Source of the DNA: Porpolomopsis calyptriformis
Taxonomy: Eukaryota; Basidiomycota; Agaricomycetes; Agaricales; Hygrophoraceae
Reading direction: 5' to 3'
Length of the DNA: 64,000 bases
Assembly: GCA_951640195.1 (NCBI GenBank)
Contig: OX621169.1
Coordinates: 1,116,001-1,180,000, forward strand
Shown here: in pieces, positions 46,580-58,900 of the stretch
How the letters are laid out: every line of letters starts with the position of its first letter
Position numbering within the stretch: position 1 is the stretch's first letter
The notes under the pieces: generated by a model
Databases searched by the model: none
Seen by the model: the letters and a program-made list of their open reading frames with translations, nothing else
What the model was told of the DNA's origin: nothing
Made by a program: the position numbers and the translations under genes

Positions 46580-49500
46580 TCATAGCTGACGTTCAATGAA
46601 GCTTTCGATAAGACCTGCTGGTGTGAGTGGGTATTCCCTAAGCTCCACGCTACCACCATCAGACACGAATGTGTTTGGTTGTACAAATATCTTCCTGGCC
46701 TGCGTAGAGATCAAGGGCAAGATGTGAGGGATAATGTGATTAGTCTCTGGAGAAATTCGAACGCACCGATTTCTTTTTCAAAACAAGGTCGCGGATCTCC
46801 CCTTCCCAGCCTTGCTTCGGCTGGGTCAACTTCGTATAGAATTCCCTCGCACCGTTGCCATCAGCCGTGCTCTTGCGTACCTGAAGCTCAACAAGAAGTT
46901 TCCCTGTGGCTACCTTGCCGTAGGATAAAACCTTCTCGCGGTTGATCTTAGTTCGGCCGAATAATGTAATGGCGTAAGAAAACGAGCAAATGATGGGAAT
47001 ATAGGATACGGCAAGCTCACCCGTATAAACAGATTTTCAAGTTTATTATCTGCGCTTCTCTTCTCCTCGAGCCACAGAACACCTTCGTCAATCAAAAATT
47101 GCGTGATACCAAGCCTGTCTTGATGGTTTTGTCTGAAACCCTCGGGAACCAATGGTCAGAAACGTACCGTGCCTGCATGTGGGCCTGGCCATGTTTATTT
47201 TTGGCCACGTCAAAGAACTCCAAAGCACGTATGCCGGCGCGACCCATGATGAGGAAAGTGGCGTATTGGATTTCTTCCACATCTTGTTTGTCAGTGTACT
47301 GCCGATGAAGAATCGGAAAAAGTCACGGAAGCCAAGAAAATATGACCTTACGCCGAAAATCTTCAAGATATCTCGGTTACTGGCAACTGCTGGATGTTAT
47401 TTTCTTCCATATCGTCAAATGCGAAATACCTACGGTAAAGAGCCACGGTTTCCGCCCGACACTCTTCCATCGACGAGGATATCTCCCCGAGGACAGAGTC
47501 GGGTGTCTGACCGGGCTTGTACCAGGACGTTCTGCAAGTTAAAAATGCAAGCAAGGTTGCGAATGTCAGACACCTTCCACAATAAAATAAGGGCTAGTCT
47601 TACATAGGCTTCCCTGTGAGTGGATTAATCACCTAAAACAGAATTTGTAAGAACCTTTCCGGCCAACACAGAACAAAAAATGTCCCGGGAGATACCTTTT
47701 CTGGATCGAAATTCTTTGATCCATCGGCACCTTCCTGGAATAATTTCCCCGAACCGTGACCCAAGAGTTCGTGATTTGCAACCTGAAGTTCAAACGCGCG
47801 AGTAACCCATGTATTATAAAGCTCCACGTCATCCGGATGGACAAAGGTTAGCTCTTCATCTAGTGGATGACTTGAAGCGTCAGGACAGCCTCGACACATT
47901 TTGACTAAAGGACGTACCTGGGTCCTTAGCTGCAAGGATATTCTGCGAAGATTGGTCAAGCTTGCATACTTGATTTCTGGGACGACGGACTTACAGCAAG
48001 AGAAACGTTTTTGAACCCGGTAGATTCTCTGATATCGTAATAGTTCTAGTATGGATTTTAATATGGAAAACTGGTTAGAAAAGATGGCATCATTTACGGG
48101 AATCTGGAATGGATGAGATAAGTTACAGACCATCAGGTGAAAAAGGAGGAACGTACATTGATTCCAGCAGGGATTCCTACCAACCGAAAAAGTGAAAATT
48201 TATTCTTTTCTGGATCCCAATCTTGGAAAGAAAAAGGCGCACCGCCAGTAGCAAACGACACAACTTCCAATGCCGTGAAATCTGGCTTGCGGAACGTGTC
48301 TACCTCAAAATCTTTTCCCCAAGGTAACACCTTGATAAGGTTGGGAGCGCTGTCAACGAGAAGCCCATACTTGGCGCTGAGCTGCTTGTCTACGATAGCA
48401 GTAAATCCTGGATTACATCGGGGGTTAAGAAGATGCTCGAGTTACGACGAAGGCAACGATACCTTCCCATTCTGCCCTTCCTCCATAAGGGTCCACATAA
48501 GTCTCTTCGAGGAATTATATATACCATTAAGAGAATGGAGAAAAAAGCGGACGGACCTATGAAACCAATGTAGCTTTCGACAACGGGGTCGACATCTTTA
48601 ACCCAGTATTTAGATGCATCCTTGTGATCTTGGATTGATCCGGTTTCGAAACTTTCGGTAACTGGTCATCGGATGAGGGTGCGAGAAATCCAGCATGACG
48701 CACGATCTAATATATCCGGCAATCATAGCGCTTTGATTGTCATTTGCAGCATGCTTTTTTGCCTGGAAGGCCATTAACATTTTAAATCAATTGAGGGACA
48801 ACAACAATATACCTGTTCTAGAGCCGCAACGACTTTCTGCAAAGGTTTTGCAAAGTCACCATACTCAACAGTCAAGGTAATGTTACTTGATTGTGGCTCG
48901 ATCTTGTGTATGACCTGAGGGTGCAGTTTGGCAGAGGCAACAAGAAGCGTAAAATGTCCTGGGCCATTCTTCCTTACGCTAACCAGGTCATAATGAGCAC
49001 ACCAACCCCATAGATCATTGAACGTCAATAATACCGAGTATTGATGACGCTGATACCAAGCTGTTCCGCGGCAGCTTGCACGGCAGCCACTTCACTGTCT
49101 TCCATAAGATCTCCGAGGTAGTAGTTTGAGGTTTGTCCCAAATTACGCTTGCCGATGAAGAGTGAGGATTCAGGTGACAGGGCATAAATATGTGGCTTTA
49201 ACTATGATACGGATGATGTGCGTAAAGGGAATCTTCGGGAGTGATCCTTCACTCACCTCGTGCCACAAAGGACGGGCTGCAGAGGCATTCGCAGAGTGAT
49301 TTACTACAACTTCAAACTTGTCTGCAGGCACGCGAAGGATGAATTTCGTGAAACCAAAGGACTTGTAATTGACAAGGTTGCTCATGACCTATAAAAATTT
49401 GAATCCAGACTTGACAGAGAAGCCACATAAAACCGAACTTGGATGGTATACTGCATTAGGTTATCCCACTCTTCGGGAGACAACCCTGCTTTCTGCTTCA

Positions 49501-49812
49501 ACCCTTCCAGGTCGCCCAGCTTACCTTGGTCGCTGAAGGTCAAGACCAAGAGATCATAAAGGCTTGATGCCTGAGGGGTCCACTGTCCTTGAATAATGCG
49601 AGCACCTGCCCACGATGCTTGAGTGATATAATGTGCATAGAGCCTTTCCTTCGAGCTAGAAGCATGGTCATTCACAATTGATCGCGGAATGCTGACCGAG
49701 CGAATGCTTACCTTAACTGTGAAAAAGATTTGGCCACTTCAAGACCACGCAGTGGTGCAGCCCGATCGGCTAGAAAGCGTTCGGCATGGATTTGAGCAGA
49801 ATCGATAGCCAT
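46580..49812 (-). CDS. DPP3: Dipeptidyl peptidase III (metallopeptidase family M49)
   Basis: The start at 49,812 gives [20 protein letters not shown]. It continues with [25 protein letters not shown]-type sequence (here [20 protein letters not shown]), and [12 protein letters not shown]. The zinc-binding HELLGH is in [16 protein letters not shown], and the second M49 motif EECRAE is in [15 protein letters not shown]. The C terminus [14 protein letters not shown] ends at 46,580. M49 enzymes remove dipeptides from the N termini of short peptides, in the cytosol. All catalytic elements are present. About a dozen short introns break the gene, so exon boundaries are approximate. Confidence 0.92.
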
Positions 49813-49841
49813 GACAGTGATCAGAGTCTTCGATGAATAGT

Positions 49842-49847
49842 CACGTG
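49842..49847. promoter_or_regulatory. CACGTG site between DPP3 and the FAD monooxygenase
   Basis: TCACGTGA, 29 bp upstream of the DPP3 ATG and 118 bp upstream of the divergent monooxygenase ATG. Confidence 0.45.
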
Positions 49848-49965
49848 AAGTATAAAACGTCATCTTGATTTGTCACAAACTTTTCCGTTTAACCTACGAA
49901 AGTGATTATGAGGTCGAGAAGCTCCTTCCTCCTCCTACCTGGCCCCACTTCTGCCTCCATCTACT

Positions 49966-51423
49966 ATGTTGCCCCAACGTACAACGTTTCTTATCGTTGG
50001 AGCAGGTCCTAGTGGTTTAGCTTGTGCAATATCTCTCGCCAAGCAAGGATGTTCGGACATTGTGCTCGTCGATGCTGTCGTACAAGGGGAAAACACCTCT
50101 CGTGCATTGGCTATTCACGCGGCAACCCTTGAGGTGCGCTTTCGCTTGCAATGTTTTGACTACGGACCAACGCATGTATGATGCCTCATTTCATAAGGCT
50201 CTTGATACCGTTGGGTGTGCCGATTCACTGGTACAACTTGGGCTCAAAGGCCAGGGCCTTTGTGTGCGCGGTGGTACCAAGCCGATTATCTCCGCACAAT
50301 TTTCTTATATCGCTGAATATACCCGCTTTCCCTTCGTCTTGATCCTGCCTCAAAACATCACGGAACGCGTTTTGGGGGAGCATGTGGAAAGTCTTGGTAT
50401 ACGGGTTTTCAGGCCATACAAGGTCACCAATTTGAGAACAAATGAATCAGACGAGAATATTATCGATGTCTCTTTCGAAACAGGTGAAGTTATGCAGGCT
50501 AATTACGTCATTGGCGCGGATGGCGTTAAGTCCATAGTGAGCTGTTCCAATGTCGCTACAAACGTTCTTCATTAATCCCATTCTAGGTTCGCCAACTTTC
50601 CGGCATTGGCTTCGACGATCCCGATGGCGAGGCCCTCGACCCTGACTTCTCACAAATGATTCTTGCCGATATCACATTTTCCGCCCCTCCTAACCCGCCT
50701 CTACCAACGGAGGAACTTGCGGGTTTCGCCTCCAATAATGGATTCATAATCATTCTCCCGATGCCCCCATCATTTTTAACGGGACCGGCCGCCTCACTTG
50801 AACGTCCCCCGGACAACCCGGTGTATCGCTTTGGTTGCAATATTCGCGCGGAAGCCGGTGTTCCTCCCCATGCACCACCTACATCTTTCATCCAGGCCGC
50901 ATTGAATAGATGTGGCCCACCGCATTTGTCTTCAGACCCTGCGGTAAATCCTCATCCGATTCATATTACCGAAACCCACTGGTCAACTCGGTTCAGAATC
51001 CATGCCTCCATAGCCGATCGCTTCTTTGTCCGCTTCAAGGGCAGTGCGTCTTCGCCCGACAATTCAACGGGTGGTGTCATTTTCCTTGTCGGCGATTCAG
51101 CCCATATTCATTCGCCTGCCGGAGGACAGGGCATGAATCTCGGTATTCGAGACGCCATCGGCCTCGGCACTGCACTCGCCCAGCATTTAGAACTCACTCG
51201 ATCTAAGGGTGATGCCGACAAAGTTCTGCGGGAGTACGCTGCAGCCCGCCACGAGCGTGCGCTCACAACTATCCGATTTGTGAAGCGCATTCAGAAAGTC
51301 GGGTTCGCAATGCAATCGGGAATATTGAGCAGTCTGTTGTATCTTACTCTCTCGACATTAGGAGCAATTCCAGCGGTTAGGAAGGCTTTGGCATGGAGGT
51401 TGAGTGGACTTGGGGCGCGATAG
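49966..51423 (+). CDS. FAD-dependent aromatic monooxygenase (PheA/TfdB hydroxylase type)
   Basis: The N-terminal dinucleotide fold reads FLIVGAGPSGLACAISLAKQ, followed by SRALAIHAATLE. The second FAD motif is VIGADGVKS and the third is FLVGDSAHIHSPAGGQGMNL, with IRDAIGLG. Such enzymes hydroxylate phenolic substrates with NAD(P)H and O2; they occur in catabolism and in secondary metabolism, and the substrate cannot be read here. Two introns split it (after HAATLE, and after GADGVKSI). The C-terminal thioredoxin-like domain of phenol hydroxylases is missing; the protein ends soon after the FAD domain with a hydrophobic helix (MQSGILSSLLYLTLSTLGAI), possibly a membrane anchor. Divergent from DPP3. 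Confidence 0.85.
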
Positions 51424-51778
51424 TTTTATTGATGCCGTGTTTATGAAACTCCATCAACATCCACTTTCAAGGCGATGGTTGTGCTTTCTGTTTCCGGAGG
51501 TTCGTAATTTTTTGTTCCACGATAATTGTTACCCTTGTGTTACCCTTGTGTAAAGATTTTGATGTTCATATAATTGCTGACAGTTCTTCTGATTTTTGAG
51601 AGCAAACATCTGTTTCCCTTTGACATATGACTGCCGATGCGGACGGTCACACACGGTCATTTTGCGGGACAAGGATCGTTATCCTTGTCTGTCAACCTCG
51701 TGATGAATTGATGTACAAATTTGACTCAACATCGGTTCTGTTGATACTGGCACATTGTTTGCCCAATGAAACGACCCG
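51424..51778. other. Convergent spacer with a short tandem repeat
   Basis: No gene. It contains an 11-bp direct repeat (GTTACCCTTGT, about 51,529-51,550) and otherwise plain AT-rich terminator-like sequence between two converging genes. Confidence 0.5.
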
Positions 51779-53278
51779 TCATGGTTTTGCCGTGCTATCG
51801 CGGACGGCACCTTGGGCACGGACGTAATTGGCCCACAGAATTTTCCACTCAGATTCCAGTGTTCCCTCTCCAGGGGCCCAGTTACCTTCAAGCTCCACTC
51901 CTGCCCACCGCAGTGCACGTTCGTAACATTCCAATACTTTCTCAGGCTTCGAGTCACCAGCCTTCTCGTTCAATATCCCCAGTAAGCTCCAACATTCCAT
52001 GGCAGATCGCCGGGCATTTCGAAGCAGACTCTCGGCGGGTTTGTGCATGGAGCGTGATTTGGAGTACACTGGGAGTAGAGGCGTTTTTGGCGATGGTGGA
52101 ACGATCTTGGACTCTGTGCCATTATGAGTCCCCGATAAGCCCATCAGAGCAAGAGCGACGCGTTCGGATGACTGTGCTGCGCCAGTCAACCAATCGATTG
52201 ATGTTGCAGCGGGCTTATGGAGGGCAAAGAGTACTTCGGCAAGATGGATGGAAATAAGTGACGATCGGTGAAGTAGATATAAGGCATGCAACGTTTGAGG
52301 AGATGTCGGGGAATCAGGAAGGTGGATGGATCGTAACAATTGGAGTGATGCCTCTTGGATGCCTTGAGCTTGGGGTAATTGGCCAGATGTCGCGTAAAAT
52401 GCCGATAATGACACGAGAGTAGACGTCAAGGTGCGTTGTGAGAGAGGGGATGAAGGAGCTTCTTGAGGCACTGCCGGTGATGTGCTTGCCGGCTGATTTT
52501 CTTTGGTATCGCGGGATAACTGTATGGCACGAGCCCACCAAGCCACTGCATCTTCGTTGTCACCGAGTTGATGATTCAGATCTCCAAGTTTTAATGCGAC
52601 GCGGGCTGAACTAACACCTTTTCCGGGTAGACCCGCCCACGCCCGCTCATACTGCGATCGGGATTCGGATAAAGCGTTTGGCGAACCTATACGTTCCAGA
52701 ATACTGGCATGCTGTGAAAGCAACCGAGCAAGGGTAAAAGGATGTAGATGCCCTGAGGAAGATTTCTTCTCTGCGGCAGAGATCGCAACGCCAAGGAAAC
52801 GTTGGGCGTGGTGTAACTGCGAGTCTACAAGGTTGAGGCCGCCTGCCCAGTCAGTTCTCGGACCGATAATGCCAGTACCAGTACCAGTTCCCCAGTTTTG
52901 CGCAATCCAAGCGCTACGTACTGCATGCCTCCCTTTGAAGCCTAACGCTGAATCAGTTCCTCCGGTATCACTACGGGGCCAGTTTTCTGCTTCTCGATCC
53001 CATTCCCATCTGCGAGTCTCTTCGTCTTGCTCTGGAGAAAGTTCCACCTTCTCCACCCACATATGCACACCCTCGAATGCTGTCCATGCGGTTAAGCCTG
53101 TGGCGATAAGCCCAACCAGAGAGAACCTGATCAGACGTCTGAAAACCTGTATAGACCCCACTGCATGCTTGGCAAAGGTGTCCTGGACGTGTTCTGACCG
53201 CCAAGAGGTATGCAGGTGGCGTTGATAGATAGCCGGTTTCGAAGCAAGCAGTGGGTGCAGTTGAGATAAATGAGGCAT
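51779..53278 (-). CDS. Membrane-anchored TPR protein, MGR3-like (putative i-AAA adaptor)
   Basis: A single long frame with no intron. The chosen start (53,278) gives MPHLSQLHPLLASKPAIYQR followed by HLHTSW, a good mitochondrial presequence; an in-frame ATG at 53,365 would add 29 residues. One transmembrane helix follows (FSLVGLIATGLTAWTAFEGV). Then come helical repeats of TPR type: RVALKLGDLNHQLGDNEDAV, SLSAFYATSGQLPQAQGIQE, SAMECWSLLGILNEKAGDSK and KVLECYERALRWAG. The layout (presequence, one TM, TPRs) matches yeast Mgr3, a substrate adaptor of the Yme1 protease. That link is inferred from architecture, not a specific motif. YME1 itself lies at the right edge of the window. Confidence 0.6.
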   Translation of the reverse strand: MPHLSQLHPLLASKPAIYQRHLHTSWRSEHVQDTFAKHAVGSIQVFRRLIRFSLVGLIATGLTAWTAFEGVHMWVEKVELSPEQDEETRRWEWDREAENWPRSDTGGTDSALGFKGRHAVRSAWIAQNWGTGTGTGIIGPRTDWAGGLNLVDSQLHHAQRFLGVAISAAEKKSSSGHLHPFTLARLLSQHASILERIGSPNALSESRSQYERAWAGLPGKGVSSARVALKLGDLNHQLGDNEDAVAWWARAIQLSRDTKENQPASTSPAVPQEAPSSPLSQRTLTSTLVSLSAFYATSGQLPQAQGIQEASLQLLRSIHLPDSPTSPQTLHALYLLHRSSLISIHLAEVLFALHKPAATSIDWLTGAAQSSERVALALMGLSGTHNGTESKIVPPSPKTPLLPVYSKSRSMHKPAESLLRNARRSAMECWSLLGILNEKAGDSKPEKVLECYERALRWAGVELEGNWAPGEGTLESEWKILWANYVRAQGAVRDSTAKP

Positions 53279-53656
53279 CCAATCTCTTAGATAATCATCC
53301 GGTGTGTGCCTGTCGGTGCATGTTCCCATGATATTCCCACCCGCCACAACCTCCACCGCCTCCAAAAATCAGCAATGACCTCACCCGTTCGTTATGATGA
53401 GGACACGGATCGCGATCAACTCGACCCGTTACCCTGCTGCGGTTGAGATGGACGAGTTTACGCTCGGTGGGTGCTGCGGTAACACTTGTGTACATGTTAC
53501 ATATGGCCCCCATTTATTGTCTGATGCCACGCCACAGTCAAAAGAACATCTCAATCGAATTCGCTGACGGGCTGTTGGCTCTTAGTCATAAATGTACATA
53601 TAGATTGCGGGCTCCACTTGGGAAACGTCTCTCTTTCTCTCCCGCTGCCGTTCACG

Positions 53657-55751
53657 ATGTTGGAATCGACGGTTTTGCTGTGGCTGGCGGCCGTCCTTTC
53701 CATCGCCTTAGCTGCAGCAACAACCCCATCACGAACGGTACCCCTGCAAGAGCAGAAAAGAGCCGCCGGTCCATTCGTCACCGCCAATGGTGGAACCTTT
53801 CAATTAAACGGAAGGTTGGCGATTATCGGACTCCATTCTCTTCCATTAGCACTCACGACTGCATTTCAACCGCTACTAGCCCATTCAAATTTATCGGCAC
53901 TGATGCGTATTGGTTGCACTCGCTTAACAATGACCAAGATATCATCAACACCTTCGCCAGCATTAAGGCCGCGGGTATCAACGTTGTCAGAACTTGGGCC
54001 TTCAATGGTATGATGAAATCCAACTGTCCCCCCCCCTGTATATTTTCACACGCCATCCTCAGACGTAGACGCCATACCTAACAGTGGCGTATGGTTCCAG
54101 CTGATAACGCCCGGTGGTGTTACCACTATCAACGACGGGCCAAATGGCCTTCAACGTCTGGACAGGGTCGTCCAGATCGCTGAATCCATGGGGATGTTTC
54201 TCATGCTCACGCTCACGAACAACTGGAATCCTTTTCCCCAACCTAATACTGTGGCTCCACGTAATTTTTTGTCAAATGATTATGGTACGTACAACTGCCG
54301 TGTTTTCTCAATCTCAGTCTCAAGAGCTTGCATTTCTTAGGTGGTATGGACCTTTATATACGACAGTTCAGCGCTGCCGCACTTTTGCATGGTCAATTTT
54401 ATGTCGATCAACTGATCATCAACTCCTTTAAGAACTACTCTGCGCAAGTGGTCCCCCGGTATGTTAACAGTCCCGCCATTTTCGCCTGGGAGATTGCAAA
54501 CGATCCAAGGTATGTGTGATCCTTGATTTGAATGTTTGTCTTGATCTTTTGTTGCAGATGCAACTCCACGCTTCCTGCCGGTCCCCTATGCAACCCACAT
54601 GCTGTCACAAGCTGGGTATCGAATCTCTCGCAGCACATTCAGTCATTGGATCCCAATCATCTTATTTCTTCTGGGTGAGTTCTGATCAAAAACATATCAT
54701 CTTTATTAATTCCTGCTATCAGCAACCACGGCTTTTTTTGCGTCGGCTGTGCAAAGCTGTTTCCACCGACACCCACCCCTACTCCGGAAGCCCACCCTTC
54801 GCCGGTTGCCAGAGACCTTCGTAATGCCCCACTTGCAGCAACCAAACAGGAGCTGAAGAAGAAACGGAAAGAGGCTAAAAAACGGGCAAGGAAACTTCGA
54901 AAGAAAACAGAGACCTCACAAGGAGATGGTCCCATGATCAGAGGTCGATGGCATTCGCCTGGTGAGCCTCAATTGATATGAGACATTAGAGTTCCATGCT
55001 TATCCAAGGAAATTAGCCTCACGTCGCCAGGATTCTCCGACGGGGCCTGCTTTTGATGGTTCATTTGGTGTCGATAGCGAGGATATTTCCAATATCCCAG
55101 GTATTGGGTTTGGCGCATTCCAACTGTTCCCTGACCAGAATCAGTATTTCGCGCCTGATCCAACCCTCCCTGCTTTCAACAACACGGTCCAAGAAGGCGT
55201 CAGCTGGATCCAGCGCCAAGCACAGGCCGGCGCGTCGCTTGGGAAGCCTGTGATCATGACAGCTTTTGGTCTGGTTACTCAAGATAACACACCGTCTTTT
55301 GTACCGTTCAATTCGACTTCAGCACCAATGGCCTCCCAAGGAAATCCAGGCACAAATTCTTTTGGCGCGACAGATCAACAGCGTAATGACGCTTATGGGC
55401 AATGGTTGTCGGCGGGTATTGTAAATGGCTTGCAAGGAATGATCCAATACCAGGTAAGCATATCTGCCGCAATATCTCCCGCGAACTTGACAAATTCGTT
55501 CCTCAGTGGGGTCAATCAAACTTGACCGCCCAATCTGGCACCAGCATATCTCCTCAGAACAATGGAACAACGCAATCTCCCAATCCAAATATGACCGGCG
55601 AATCACCAAACGACGGTTATTCCTTATCTGGGTAAGCATTCGAGTTATACTTATCTCTCGCGCGATTCAATTCCTGTGTTTTAGGCCTGGACAAGCTGAT
55701 GGAGTCGCGACGCTCACGAATGCTGTACCTAAACTCGCATCCGGTCCCTGA
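53657..55751 (+). CDS. GH5 (subfamily 7) endo-mannanase-like secreted protein, catalytic Glu residues replaced
   Basis: A signal peptide (LLWLAAVLSIALAAA) is followed by a GH5_7-type fold: FVTANGGTFQLNG, FKFIGTDAYWLHSLNN, INVVRTWAFN, GMFLMLTLTNNWN, NYSAQVVPRYVNSPAIFAWE and SWVSNLSQHIQSLDPNHLIS. The acid/base position reads AWEIANDPRC (Asp where these enzymes have Glu; codon 54,502-54,504). The nucleophile position reads PVIMTAFGLV (Ala for Glu; codon 55,262-55,264). A basic insert (about 54,830-54,950, KKKRKEAKKRARKLRKK) interrupts the fold. The C-terminal tail is Ser/Asn/Thr-rich. Splices fit frame throughout. It is probably a non-catalytic carbohydrate-binding or cell-wall protein. Confidence 0.83.
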
Positions 55752-55873
55752 AATTTTTACCCCAGGTGCTTATGGTTCACAGTTATCACGGACATATATG
55801 ATTACGCATGGTTACGATTAATGTTGTACGTGTACATACGATTTCGCTATGGACAACAATTCTAGCAATCCAT

Positions 55874-55879
55874 CACGTG
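55874..55879. promoter_or_regulatory. CACGTG site, RAD3 promoter
   Basis: TCACGTGA, 56 bp upstream of the RAD3 start. Confidence 0.45.
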
Positions 55880-55935
55880 ATCGAGTCCCACCTCCAAAAA
55901 CCCAGTCATCTTGTCAAGTGGCTTTAACTCACGCC

Positions 55936-58900
55936 ATGAAGTTCTTCATCGATAATCTGCCGGTATGTCTTGCTGCGAAACTTCGATACAACATTGCCCA
56001 AGCGTCTCTGGATTAGATCATCTTTCCTTATGACCGTATATATCCTGGTGAGCAATCATAGCGTAACCGCGTCAAGTTCTCCATTTTCACCATGATTCAT
56101 TAGAACAATATGCCTATATGTGTGACCTTAAACGAGCACTTGATGCAACTGTAAATATCTCGACACTCTTGAATATGATCCTTATCCTCGATCATTATCA
56201 TAGGGCCACTGTGTGTTGGAAATGCCTTCTGGCACTGGAAAGACGGTGTCACTGCTTTCTATGATTGTGTCATACCAGCAGGTATAGAACCAGTGTTCGT
56301 CAATCCTATGGTGGTGACGTTTCTCAATTCTGCAAGTTCCATCCTACGAAACGGAAACTCATCTACTGCTCGCGTACGGTCCCAGAAATTGAAAAGGCCC
56401 TTTCAGAACTGAAGAGATTGGTCGAATACCGCATAAGATTTTCAGAAACGGAGGATGAGAAAGAGAAGAATAGGAACTTCTTGGGGCTTGGTCTTACGAG
56501 CCGAAAGAATCTCTGTATCCATCCGCAGGTAGCAATCTCTTTCTTCTCCTGGTGGTTCAGTTGACTAGATTTGCATCTTCAGGTGTCAAAAGAGAAAAAG
56601 GGGAAAATCGTAGACGCGAGATGTCGGGATCTCACTAATTCGGCAGTATGTGAGAAGGGTCGAACAAATCCTGGCTCCGTGGAACTATGTGACTGGCATG
56701 AGGCATGTTGGGCGATGCATCTTGAAGTATAGTCTGCGGCCTGAACAGAATCTGGTCTTAGAATCTGGGAAAAATGCAACCAGGTAGCCTCATACCACCG
56801 GGCATCTGGACTCTGGCGGACGTGATGGAGTACGGCCGGGAGTACGGCGTCTGTCCGTATTTCGCGGTTCGCAGAATGGTGAGCCTTGTTGATGCCACTC
56901 ACAATCCAAGCGTTGTTGACCCCTCGCTAGATGCCTTTCGTTGACGTTATCATCTACTCGTTTCATTATCTCCTGGATCCCAAGGTTGCTGATCAGGTTT
57001 CAAAGGAAATGTCGAAGGATGCTATTGTCGTGTTCGACGAGGCTCATAACATTGGTCAATTGTCGCTTTTCTGCTGATTTCAAAATACTTACGGGGGGTT
57101 GGCCCACAGATAATGTTTGCATTGAATCTCTGAGCATTGACCTTACTCGACCCATGTTGGATTCAGCGTCAAGAAGCGTCACCAAGCTCAATGACAAAAT
57201 TGATGAGTGGGTTACAACATTCTGCGTAACATGGAATACGTTCGGACTGTTCACTGCGTTCCAGAATAAAGACCAAGGATGCCGCAAAATTGCAGGAGGA
57301 ATATGCAAAACTTGTCGAAGGTCTTCAAGAGACTATGGATGAGACTGCAGACAGAGACGAGTTCATGGCAAATCCTTGTACGTCCACGACATCAGTCGGA
57401 GTTAGATGTCGCGTAACGGATCTTTCCCCCAGTGTTGCCTAATGATCTTCTCAAAGAAGCGGTCCCGGGAAATATCCGGAAAGCGGAGCATTTCGTAGCC
57501 TTTCTGAAAAGATTTGTCGAATATTTAAAGGTTATTTCAATCCAAGATATGGAACCTCATGACATTGTGCTGATGATTTATCAAGACGCGCATGCGTGTT
57601 TTACATGTTGTCGCAGAAACTCCGCTTTCCTTCCTCCAACATTTAAAGGATATTACTTACATTGAACGGCGACCCTTACGGTTCGTTTGTACATCCTATC
57701 ACAGATATTTCCTCGCCGAACTTGCGCTGCATTAGTTTCTGTGCGGAGCGATTGCAATCTCTGATTCGGACCCTAGAGCTCAATCGACTAGATGAATACT
57801 CAGCATTACAAAAAGTGGCAAGCTTCGCGACCCTAGTTTCAACATACGAAAAGGGTACGCCGACCACGTTCTGTTGTACCATTTGATGACTGATGACTAG
57901 TTCAGGCTTTCTCCTTATTCTCGAACCCTTCGAAACAGAAAATGCGACCGTCCCTAATCCCATCTTTCATTTTACGTAAGTTTTACCTTTTTCAACAATG
58001 ATGTTATGTTCAATACGATCACAGATGCCTTGACCCTTCCCTAGCTATTAAGCCAGTGTTTGAGCGTTTCAGCAGCGTCGTGATCACATCTGGCACCATC
58101 TCCCCGTTAGACATGTACCCCAAAATGCTCCAATTTGCTCCTGTTGTTCAAGAAACATATGCCATGACTCTCACGCGTAATGCCTTTCTGCCATTGGTGC
58201 GTGTCCAATCAGTCTTAGCTGATCTCGGCCTCCGAATTAAACCACTCATAGGTTATTACACGTGGTAGCGATCAAGTCGCTATCAGTTCCCGGTTTGAAG
58301 TCAGAAACGACCCAGCTGTTGTCCGTAACTTTGGCAGTATCTTGATTGAATATAGCAAGATAGTACCAGATGGAATTGTCGCCTTCTTTCCCAGCTACTT
58401 GTATATGGAGTCGATTGTAGCGGCCTGGAATGATATGGTTGGTCGCTCGGTTTTCGCTGAGACGGTTGGCTGATATTATTTGTATCTAGGGTATTCTCAC
58501 CGAGGTTTGGAAAAATAAACTTATTTTCGTAGAAACACCGGACGCGAACGAAACCAGTATCGCGCTGGAAAATTATCGACGGGTGCGTGACTCTTCATCA
58601 GGGCGGGACATTCTAGATTTAATCTCTTTCTTTGGTCCAGGCTTGTGACAATGGCCGTGGGGCAATTCTCTTATCCGTGGCTCGTGGTAAAGTATCCGAG
58701 GGGATTGATTTCGACCACAACTATGGCCGGGCTGTGATCATGTTTGGGTAAGGACCGACGGAGCTTGTGTCACGGCAAGATCCTGATGATTTGTTAGTGT
58801 CCCTTATCAATACACAGAGAGTCGGATCCTCAAGGCACGACTAGAGTATTTGCGGGATGCATACCGGATACGAGAGTCGGAATTCCTGGGATTTGATGCC

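Noticed and set aside
51529..51550. Tandem GTTACCCTTGT as a telomere-like repeat
   Set aside because: Only two copies and not matching the fungal TTAGGG repeat.
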